Position numbers and translations under genes: made by a program. 10,809 bases of DNA from SH-MAG3 sp036374995. GTDB taxonomy: Bacteria; Gemmatimonadota; Gemmatimonadetes; Longimicrobiales; RSA9. How positions within the stretch are numbered: position 1 is the stretch's first letter; every line of letters begins with the position of its first letter. The stretch spans positions 1 through 10,809 of the forward strand of contig DASUSS010000076.1 of the NCBI GenBank assembly GCA_036374995.1, written 5' to 3'. The notes under the pieces are model-generated. The model made no database searches. It was not told the origin of the DNA and saw only the letters and a list, made by a program, of their open reading frames with translations. Positions 5,254 through 10,809 of this stretch are shown piece after piece.

Positions 5254-6068
5254 TGCGATGGCTCGCGCAGATTGCTGTCCCCGTTCCGCGACGTGCTCCG
5301 GTGCGGTCCAGACCCGCGTGTCCAGAGAACGATCGCACCGCCCGAGGCCGATCCGTGGAGACCGAAGCGCATGGCGGCCTCGATCGCCGACAGATACTCG
5401 ATGCTCTCCCACGCATTCACCTTCAGCTCCCGCAGCACCAGTGTCGGATCTCCGATCAGCATGCCATCGACGATCACGGCGAGCGGCTCGCAGGAGCTGC
5501 CGCCTCCTCCGCGCATCGAGTTCGGGCCGCGCCGGTTCTGGACGCAGAACAGCCGACCGCCGTCGGTGACGCTCTCGCGGACGCGCAGCCCGAGCTCACG
5601 ATAGACCGCGGCGGGTGACGCATTGACCTTTTCGAGCTCCGCCATCCTGCTGCCCGCCAGGAGGAACTCGGGCCGGATCTCGTCGCGCTCGCGGAACTGC
5701 GGTCTCGCCTGCGCGGAGGCTTCCGCCTGTACTGGGTCCAGCGGCACGGCATCGGATTGCAGCAGGAGCGCCGGGAGCGTGAGCGGATCGGAGCTGCGGA
5801 TCACCAGTGGCTGATGCAGGGCACGATACCCGTCCAGCTCGGCCACGAGCGTATACGAGCCGCGCGCGAGGTCAGCCATCGTGAAGAAGCCGTCACGGTC
5901 CGTCCGCGCTGAATCGCGCTCGACTCCACTGGAGTCGATCACGCCGATGCGGACGGCTTCGAGCGGTGTGCGCCGGTCTGCATCGATGACGCGGGCGCGG
6001 ATCCGTTGCGAGTGGACAGGGAGCGGCAGCGCCGCGAGGACGGACAGGATGAGCAGCGCCCGGCACAT
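5250..6068 (-). CDS. Secreted carboxypeptidase-regulatory-like / plug-like protein, second paralogue
   Basis: This 272-residue exported protein of unknown role has the same two-part plan as the product at 1091. A signal peptide covers 1-20 (PVHS then QR). Residues about 21-105 form a carboxypeptidase-regulatory-like domain (RARVIDADRRTPLEAVRIGV, RTDRDGFFTMADLARGSYTL). Residues about 130-251 form a plug-like domain: SSCEPLAVIVDGMLIGD (191-207), WESIEYLSAIEAAMRFG (220-236) and SGGAIVLWTRG (242-252). The CEP...VD...M and VxLxWTR motifs match the first paralogue, but here there is no C-terminal membrane segment; the tail is polar. Cys175 and Cys193 are a possible disulfide pair. ATG 6068 is preferred over GTG 6074 because AGGAGG (6075-6080) is 6 nt from the ATG and directly abuts the GTG. 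It starts 26 nt after rng stops. Confidence 0.83.
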   Translation of the reverse strand: MCRALLILSVLAALPLPVHSQRIRARVIDADRRTPLEAVRIGVIDSSGVERDSARTDRDGFFTMADLARGSYTLVAELDGYRALHQPLVIRSSDPLTLPALLLQSDAVPLDPVQAEASAQARPQFRERDEIRPEFLLAGSRMAELEKVNASPAAVYRELGLRVRESVTDGGRLFCVQNRRGPNSMRGGGGSSCEPLAVIVDGMLIGDPTLVLRELKVNAWESIEYLSAIEAAMRFGLHGSASGGAIVLWTRGSGPHRSTSRNGDSNLREPSH

Positions 6069-6074
6069 GCGCAC

Positions 6075-6080
6075 CCTCCT
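6075..6080 (-). promoter_or_regulatory. Ribosome binding site deciding the start of the second plug protein
   Basis: AGGAGG on the minus strand is 6 nt from ATG 6068 but touches GTG 6074, so ATG 6068 is the likely start. Confidence 0.75.
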
Positions 6081-6094
6081 GAATGGAGTGGTCG

Positions 6095-7621
6095 TCAGCC
6101 TATGGCGTACTTCGTCGTCACATCAGCGTCGGCAGGTCCGGCGAGGAGTCTGAACTCGTCCTGCTTCATGACCGGATCATCACGCAGGTCCACATCGAGC
6201 GCGAGGCTCTTCTCGAGGCGGCGCATGAAGTCCGGCTCTTCCTCCAATATATACAGAGCGACGTGTGGGTGCACGCGGATCGTGACTTCCTTCTCCCGCT
6301 GCTGGACGGCAACGCGGCGGATCGCACGCTCGACGCGGCGCACGACCGTCTCCGGCCGGAACACGCGGCCGGATCCGCCGCAGTGCGGGCATGGCTCGGT
6401 CAGCGACTGGAACAGCGACGGCCGCACCCGCTGACGCGTCATCTCGACCAGGCCGAGCTCGGAGATCTGGAACGCGCGGGTCCGGGCGCGGTCCCGGGAC
6501 AGGTGCTGGCGCAGCTCCTGGAGCACGCGGTCCTGATTCGCGCGCGTCTCCATGTCGATGAAGTCGCAGACGACGATACCGCCGATGTCGCGCAGGCGCA
6601 GCTGTCGCGCGATCTCCCTGGCGGCATCGAGGTTCGTGCGCAGGATCGTCTTCTCGGGGTCCTTGCGGCCGGTATAGCGGCCGGTATTCACGTCGATCGA
6701 GACGAGTGCCTCGGTCGGCTCGATGATGATGTAGCCGCCCGACGGCAGATCGACACGCCGCTGGAACGCCTCGCGGATCGCGTCCTCGATGCCGTACTTG
6801 TCGAACAGCGGGACGGGATCCACGTAGAGGTGAACCCGCTTCATCAGCTCGGGATCGACGCCATCGAGGTACTGCTTCACCTCGTTGAAGACTTCCCTGC
6901 CCTCGATCGTGAGCGCGTCGACCTTCGCAGTGAAGACATCGCGAATGATGCCGCTCGTGAGCTTCGCCTCGCGATGGATGAGCGCGGGCGGGCGTGCCGA
7001 CTTCGAGCGCTTCTGGATCTTCTTCCACGTGTCGTGCAGCGTATTGAACTCGCGCTCGAACACCTCGCGTGTCAGCTCCTCGCCGACGGTGCGGATGATG
7101 ACGCCGACGCCGTCGGGGACGATCTCCCTGGCGAGCGCACGCAGGCGGGAGCGCTCCTCGCGATCGTCGATCTTGCGGCTCACGCCGATGTGCTTCGAGC
7201 CCGGCATGAAGACGAGGAAACGGCCGGGAAGCGAGATGTGCGTAGTGACTCGGGGTCCCTTGGTGCCGATCGGCTCCTTCGAGGCCTGCACCAGCACGCG
7301 CTGGCCCTTCGTGATCATGTCCTGAATCGGCGGATAGCGGCCGGCCCGATCACGATCGCGATCGCGGTCCTCATCGTCGTCGTCCTCATCGTCTTCCGGC
7401 GCGACGTCGGATACATGGAGGAACGCGGCTTTCTCCGTGCCGATGTCGACGAACGCGGCCTGGATGCCGGGGAGCACGGCCTGGACCTGGCCGAGGTAGA
7501 TGTCGCCGACGAGACGTTCCGCGTCCGGCCGGTCGACCATCAGCTCCGCGAGGACGTCGTCCTCGAGGATGGCCACGCGCGTTTCCTGCGGCGTGGCGGT
7601 GATCAGAATTTCGCGCTTCAT
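6095..7621 (-). CDS. rng: Ribonuclease E/G family endoribonuclease
   Basis: This 508-residue, Mg-dependent single-strand endoribonuclease would act in rRNA maturation and mRNA decay in the cytoplasm. The start MKREILITATPQETRVAILED is typical of RNase G-type proteins. An S1 domain covers about 36-130 (GDIYLGQVQAVLPGIQAAFVDIG). The catalytic core has SIDVNTG with Asp310 and CDFIDM with Asp353; their 43-residue spacing equals Asp303/Asp346 of E. coli RNase E. CPHC (411-414) is the zinc-link motif. There is no long C-terminal scaffold, so it is RNase G-like in size. Residues 76-92 are an Asp/Glu then Asp-Arg tract inserted in the S1 domain. The frame is open upstream to 7711, but homology sets ATG 7621, without a clear Shine-Dalgarno. 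It starts 19 nt after the acyl-CoA dehydrogenase stop, so translation may be coupled. Confidence 0.97.
   Translation of the reverse strand: MKREILITATPQETRVAILEDDVLAELMVDRPDAERLVGDIYLGQVQAVLPGIQAAFVDIGTEKAAFLHVSDVAPEDDEDDDDEDRDRDRDRAGRYPPIQDMITKGQRVLVQASKEPIGTKGPRVTTHISLPGRFLVFMPGSKHIGVSRKIDDREERSRLRALAREIVPDGVGVIIRTVGEELTREVFEREFNTLHDTWKKIQKRSKSARPPALIHREAKLTSGIIRDVFTAKVDALTIEGREVFNEVKQYLDGVDPELMKRVHLYVDPVPLFDKYGIEDAIREAFQRRVDLPSGGYIIIEPTEALVSIDVNTGRYTGRKDPEKTILRTNLDAAREIARQLRLRDIGGIVVCDFIDMETRANQDRVLQELRQHLSRDRARTRAFQISELGLVEMTRQRVRPSLFQSLTEPCPHCGGSGRVFRPETVVRRVERAIRRVAVQQREKEVTIRVHPHVALYILEEEPDFMRRLEKSLALDVDLRDDPVMKQDEFRLLAGPADADVTTKYAIG
7346..7396 (-). repeat. Low-complexity Asp/Arg tract in the RNase S1 domain
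   Basis: Codons 76-92 encode EDDEDDDDEDRDRDRDR. The DNA is built from GAC/GAT and CGC/CGA/CGG codons and contains short ATCGCG-type repeats, so length change by slippage is plausible. Confidence 0.8.
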
Positions 7622-7640
7622 GGTGTATGGTTGGAGGAGC

Positions 7641-8870
7641 TCAGGCGGAGGCGGCGGTGCGGAAGACGTCGCGCCCGATGACGAGGCGCTGCACTTCGCT
7701 GGTGCCCTCACCGATCTCGCAGATCTTGGCGTCGCGCATCATGCGTTCGACCGGGTATTCGGATGTGTAGCCGGCGGCGCCGAGCAGCTGGACTGCGCGC
7801 GTGGTGGTGCGCATGGCGACTTCGCTGGCGTACAGCTTGGCCATGGCCGCCTGCGGTCCGAACGGCAGGTCGCGCTCCTTCAGCCAGGCGGCGTGATAGA
7901 CGAGGTGGCGCGCGGCGGCGATCTCGGTCGCCATGTCCGCGAGCGTGAACTGGATCCCCTGCGCGTCGCGCAGCGGTCGGCCGCGCTGCTCGTGCGTGCC
8001 CGCATACCGGACTGCCGAATCGAAAGCACCCTGCGCCAGACCCAGCGACAGAGCGCCGATGCCGATCCGCCCGGCGTCGAGAGTCTTCATGAAATTGATG
8101 AAGCCGCGACCTTCCTCACCGAGCCGGTTCCCGGCCGGGACCCGCGCGTCCTCGAGGATCAGCTCGCGCGTGTCCGAGGCGCGCCAGCCCATCTTGTCTT
8201 CCTTCTTGCCGGCCCGCACGCCGGGCGTGAATGGCTCGAGCTCCGGCGCGTGGCCGACGCCGACACGCTCCGCCGACTCGCGGTCCGTGGTCTCCTTCGT
8301 GACGATGAAGCTCGTGATCCCCTTCACTCCCTGCGTGCGGTCCGTCACCGCCGTCACGACGAAGATCTCGCCGACACCCGCATGCGTGATGAAGATCTTG
8401 CTGCCCGTGATGCGGTATTCACCGTTCTTCCGGACCGCCGTGGTCCGCGTGGCGCCCGCATCGGAGCCGGCGCCCGGCTCCGTCAGGCCGAACCCGCCCA
8501 GCACGCGGCCGGACGCGAGCAACGGCAGGTAGTTCTGCTTCTGCTCGTCGCTGCCGAAGTTCTGGATGGGTGAGGTGCCCAGCGTATTGTGCGCGCTGAT
8601 CGTGATGGAATGGCTCGCATCGACGCGCGCCAGCTCCTCGATGACGAGCATGTAGGCGAGCGTATCGAGGCCGAGGCCGCCGTAGCGTTTCGGCACGGTG
8701 ACGCCGAACCAGCCACGCTCGGCCATGGCCCGCACGTTGTCCCACGGGAAGCGGCTCTGCTCGTCCAGCTCCCGGGCGACCGGCGCAATGTTGTGTTCGG
8801 CGAACTCACGCACCTCGCAGCGCAGAACGCGGTGCGAATCGGTCAGATACGGATCCATTCCCCTGCCCAT
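7641..8870 (-). CDS. Acyl-CoA dehydrogenase (FAD-dependent)
   Basis: This 409-residue flavoenzyme oxidises an acyl-CoA to the trans-2-enoyl-CoA, passing electrons to ETF, in fatty-acid or branched-chain amino-acid breakdown. It shows GFGLTEPGAGSDAGA (126-140, FAD/substrate loop), GKKEDKMGWRASDTRELILED (221-241, a family signature), FTLADMATEIAAAR, and QLLGAAGYTSEYPVERMMRD (361-380). Glu388 in the C-terminal IGEGTSEVQRLVIGR is in the position of the catalytic base of short- and medium-chain dehydrogenases. The chain length of the substrate cannot be told. Residues about 192-214 look like an extra segment before TPGVRAGKKED. The start is ATG 8870 or ATG 8858; the latter has AGGGG almost touching it. 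rng follows after 19 nt. No other beta-oxidation gene is in view. Confidence 0.96.
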   Translation of the reverse strand: MGRGMDPYLTDSHRVLRCEVREFAEHNIAPVARELDEQSRFPWDNVRAMAERGWFGVTVPKRYGGLGLDTLAYMLVIEELARVDASHSITISAHNTLGTSPIQNFGSDEQKQNYLPLLASGRVLGGFGLTEPGAGSDAGATRTTAVRKNGEYRITGSKIFITHAGVGEIFVVTAVTDRTQGVKGITSFIVTKETTDRESAERVGVGHAPELEPFTPGVRAGKKEDKMGWRASDTRELILEDARVPAGNRLGEEGRGFINFMKTLDAGRIGIGALSLGLAQGAFDSAVRYAGTHEQRGRPLRDAQGIQFTLADMATEIAAARHLVYHAAWLKERDLPFGPQAAMAKLYASEVAMRTTTRAVQLLGAAGYTSEYPVERMMRDAKICEIGEGTSEVQRLVIGRDVFRTAASA

Positions 8871-8909
8871 CCGAGTTTTCGGCAGCGTGGAAGGTAGGGG
8901 CGGACCGGC

Positions 8910-9311
8910 TCAAAGGCCAGTATCGGGCGGGCGAGTGGACAGGTCTCCCTCGACGTGGTCGCGCGCGTCGTCGGCGCCGCGCTCGGCATCCTCGGCCGCG
9001 GGCTCGGCCGGCTCGACGGGCGTGGCGGTCAGCAGGGACGGGTCGGCGGGCATTTCTGCGGTCGGCTCGGCAAAGAGCGGCGGCTCATGGCGCTGTGGCT
9101 GCGGATGGGCCGCCATCGCGGTGTAGGCGAGCTGATCGGCGTGGCGCAGGTACGTCTGAATCGATGCGACGACGACGCGCGCATCGACGCCAAGCAGCTC
9201 GACGCCGACGAGGGACACGCGGACAGCCGCGTCGATCACGATGCCCTTGTCGAGCACCCGATCGAGCACATCGACCACATTGATTCCGCCCGCATTCCGG
9301 TCGTCTGCCAT
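8910..9311 (-). CDS. Gas vesicle structural protein family (GvpA-like) with long C-terminal tail
   Basis: GvpA is the small hydrophobic protein that forms the ribbed shell of gas vesicles. Residues 11-57 (NVVDVLDRVLDKGIVIDAAV, then RVSLVGVELLGVDARVVVAS and IQTYLRH) match the GvpA core closely, closer to GvpA than to GvpJ or GvpM as I recall them. The tryptophan that usually follows IDA in GvpA is Ala29 here. Residues 65-133 are an added Pro/Ala/Glu/Asp-rich tail, making the protein 133 residues against about 70-75 for typical GvpA. ATG 9311 is chosen because GGAGG (9318-9322) lies 6 nt upstream and because it places the core at the usual distance; the frame stays open to 9362. recQ ends 74 nt upstream and the acyl-CoA dehydrogenase starts 39 nt downstream. 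No gvpF/L, gvpN, gvpG or gvpK is visible, so whether vesicles form is unknown. Confidence 0.88.
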   Translation of the reverse strand: MADDRNAGGINVVDVLDRVLDKGIVIDAAVRVSLVGVELLGVDARVVVASIQTYLRHADQLAYTAMAAHPQPQRHEPPLFAEPTAEMPADPSLLTATPVEPAEPAAEDAERGADDARDHVEGDLSTRPPDTGL

Positions 9312-9317
9312 GGCTCC

Positions 9318-9322
9318 CCTCC
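9318..9322 (-). promoter_or_regulatory. Ribosome binding site deciding the GvpA-like start
   Basis: GGAGG within a longer GGGAGGGGAG run, 6 nt before ATG 9311. The two further in-frame upstream Met codons have no comparable site. Confidence 0.7.
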
Positions 9323-9385
9323 CTGCGAGCGACATGCCACGGGACTGCACGGCAACAGGCATGCCCCGGTCGACCCCGGGCGACC

Positions 9386-10809
9386 TCAGCGCCCGAGCAG
9401 GCGACGCAGAAGCCGTGACCTGTCGGGAACGGGAGTCGAATCGGCGCGGCAGTTATCACAGTCGCCGCAGGCCGCCATCGCGTCGGGGTCGCCGAAGTAC
9501 CGGAGGATGTACCCGCGCCGGCACTCGCGGGTCCGGGCATAGCCGTCCATCGAATCGAGCCGCCCGAGCTCGTGGCGGCGACGCACGAGCGCGTCATCCC
9601 AGTCGATCGCGCCGTCCAGGAAGAGGTCACCGCTGTCGCCATCCCGGAGCACATGCTGGCGGCGCAGGACTCTCAGGACGGCCTCGGCCTGCCGCGGCGC
9701 GATACCGGCACCGCGGGCGGCGACTGCGGCGATGTCGGACGACCGCAGGACCGGCTCCCGGCTCAGGCAGGTTACGACGAGCTCGATCAGTTCGCGCGGC
9801 GGATGCGACTGATCGATCATGAAGTCGTGCACCTGCCGATCGCCGACGGCATGGAGCAGAACACAGCCGCCGCGTGCGCCGTCGCGCGACGCGCGGCCGG
9901 CCTCCTGGTAGTACGCCTCCAGGCTGCCGGACATCGCGTAGTGCGCGACCAGCCGCACGTTGGGCTTGTCGATCCCCATGCCGAACGCACACGTGGCGAC
10001 GACGATGCGGGCCGCCTCGCGCATGAACGCATCCTGCACATGCTCGCGATCCTGCGCGCTCATGCCCGCGTGATACGCGATCGCGCTCAGTCCCGCGCGC
10101 CGCATCAGGTCCGTCAGCGAGTCGACGGCCTTCCGCGTCGGCGCATACACGATCGACACGCCCTCTTCCCGTGCGCGCAGCAGCCGCAGCAGCAGCAGGT
10201 CCTTCGCCGCACGATCGGCGGCGCCGATCACGCCCCACTCCAGATTGGGGCGGTCGAATCCTCTCACGACGACGACCGGGTCGCGCAGCCGGAGCTGCTT
10301 CGTGACGTCCTCCCGCACGGCGGGCGTCGCGGTTGCCGTCAGCGCGACGACCGGACATCGCAGCTCCTCGCGCAGTCGGCCGAGCCGCAGATACGACGGC
10401 CTGAAATCGTGACCCCACTGGCTGATGCAGTGCGCTTCATCCACGGCGAGCAGTGTGACGCCGAGCGCGGGAAGCTCCTGCCGGAACGTGTCGCTGTCGA
10501 ACCGTTCCGGTGCGACGTACAGCAGCTTCAGCTCACCGGCACGCGCGGCCGCGAGCGTACGGTGCGCCTCGTCGCGCGGCAGCGTCGAATTGATGAGCGC
10601 CGCCGGCGCGCCCGTCCGGCGCAGCGCATCGACCTGGTCCTTCATCAGCGAGATGAGCGGGCTCACGACGACGGTGAGTCCCGCGCGCGTCAGGGCAGGT
10701 ACCTGATAGCACAGGCTCTTGCCGCCGCCGGTCGGCATGAGCACGAGCACGTCGCGTCCCGCGAGCACCGCTTCGACCGCGGTGCTCTGGCCACCGCGGA
10801 AATCAGGGT
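9386..10809 (-). CDS. recQ: RecQ-family ATP-dependent DNA helicase (5' end outside window)
   Basis: This 3'-5' DNA helicase would act in recombination and replication-fork repair. The visible 473 residues start at PDFRGGQ (motif 0), so only a short N-terminal part is missing beyond the right edge. Seen in order: Walker A MPTGGGKS (24-31), DEAHCISQWGHDFRPSY (from 123), LTATATP (motif III, about 156), YAPTRKAVDSL, FGMGIDKPNVR (275-285), and YQEAGRASRDG (300-310) with the arginine-finger region. The zinc-binding domain has Cys429, Cys447, Cys450 and Cys453 (CRRGYILRYFGD then CGDCDNC). Only about 20 residues follow, so the usual RQC winged helix after the zinc site and the HRDC domain are absent. 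A segment of about 80 residues (roughly 330-410) between the helicase core and the zinc site is longer than in E. coli RecQ and may be a winged helix in that place. Confidence 0.95.
   Translation of the reverse strand, partial: PDFRGGQSTAVEAVLAGRDVLVLMPTGGGKSLCYQVPALTRAGLTVVVSPLISLMKDQVDALRRTGAPAALINSTLPRDEAHRTLAAARAGELKLLYVAPERFDSDTFRQELPALGVTLLAVDEAHCISQWGHDFRPSYLRLGRLREELRCPVVALTATATPAVREDVTKQLRLRDPVVVVRGFDRPNLEWGVIGAADRAAKDLLLLRLLRAREEGVSIVYAPTRKAVDSLTDLMRRAGLSAIAYHAGMSAQDREHVQDAFMREAARIVVATCAFGMGIDKPNVRLVAHYAMSGSLEAYYQEAGRASRDGARGGCVLLHAVGDRQVHDFMIDQSHPPRELIELVVTCLSREPVLRSSDIAAVAARGAGIAPRQAEAVLRVLRRQHVLRDGDSGDLFLDGAIDWDDALVRRRHELGRLDSMDGYARTRECRRGYILRYFGDPDAMAACGDCDNCRADSTPVPDRSRLLRRLLGR

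Noticed and set aside
6083..7681. A 532-codon open frame on the plus strand
   Set aside because: It is antisense to rng, whose catalytic and zinc motifs are unmistakable; the plus-strand translation has no known features.
7500..8573. Plus-strand open frames over the acyl-CoA dehydrogenase and the rng start
   Set aside because: They are shadows of two well-supported minus-strand genes, with no family resemblance.
9312..9362. Longer GvpA-like protein starting at 9362
   Set aside because: The extra 17 residues are not GvpA-like, and the strong GGAGG site sits directly before ATG 9311.
1..10809. CRISPR array, toxin-antitoxin pair, restriction or other defence genes
   Set aside because: I looked for regularly spaced repeats and for small paired ORFs with ribosome binding sites and found none. 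The only tandem repeat is the two-unit coding duplication at 1094-1177.

Overview
The window is high-GC bacterial DNA with tightly packed genes, most on the minus strand. A SusC-like receptor, two small secreted proteins pairing a carboxypeptidase-regulatory-like domain with a TonB-plug-like domain, a Gly/Arg/Asp-rich protein style and an rng/rplU/rpmA neighbourhood fit Gemmatimonadota (for example a soil Longimicrobiales-type lineage). This is an inference from protein character, not a marker-gene result.

Layout. Positions 1-781 (minus) hold the N-terminal 260 residues of a SusC/RagA-type TonB-dependent receptor that runs off the left edge. A divergent intergenic region (782-1090) is rich in short inverted repeats. 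On the plus strand follow a secreted regulatory-like/plug protein (1091-1993) and a small lipoprotein (2044-2463). Two adjacent hairpins (2485-2521) separate this pair from a long minus-strand series. Read in transcription order from the right edge, that series is recQ (partial), a gas-vesicle GvpA-family protein, an acyl-CoA dehydrogenase, a ribonuclease E/G (rng), a second regulatory-like/plug protein, a sodium:solute symporter, rplU (L21) and rpmA (L27).

The most distinctive local structure is a 226-bp element (3176-3401) bounded by perfect 37-bp inverted repeats, lying between rplU and the symporter. The symporter reading frame runs into it and takes its last 36 residues and its stop codon from it. 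rng and rplU-rpmA are often adjacent in bacteria; here they are separated by the plug protein, the symporter and this element.

Other points of interest are a GvpA-like protein with a long Pro/Ala/acidic tail and no other gvp gene in view, a 42-bp tandem duplication at the start of the first plug protein, and an Asp/Arg low-complexity tract inside the S1 domain of the RNase. I found no CRISPR array, tRNA, rRNA, phage genes, transposase or recognisable defence system. Apart from the repeat element and the plug-only proteins, the content is ordinary housekeeping and transport.
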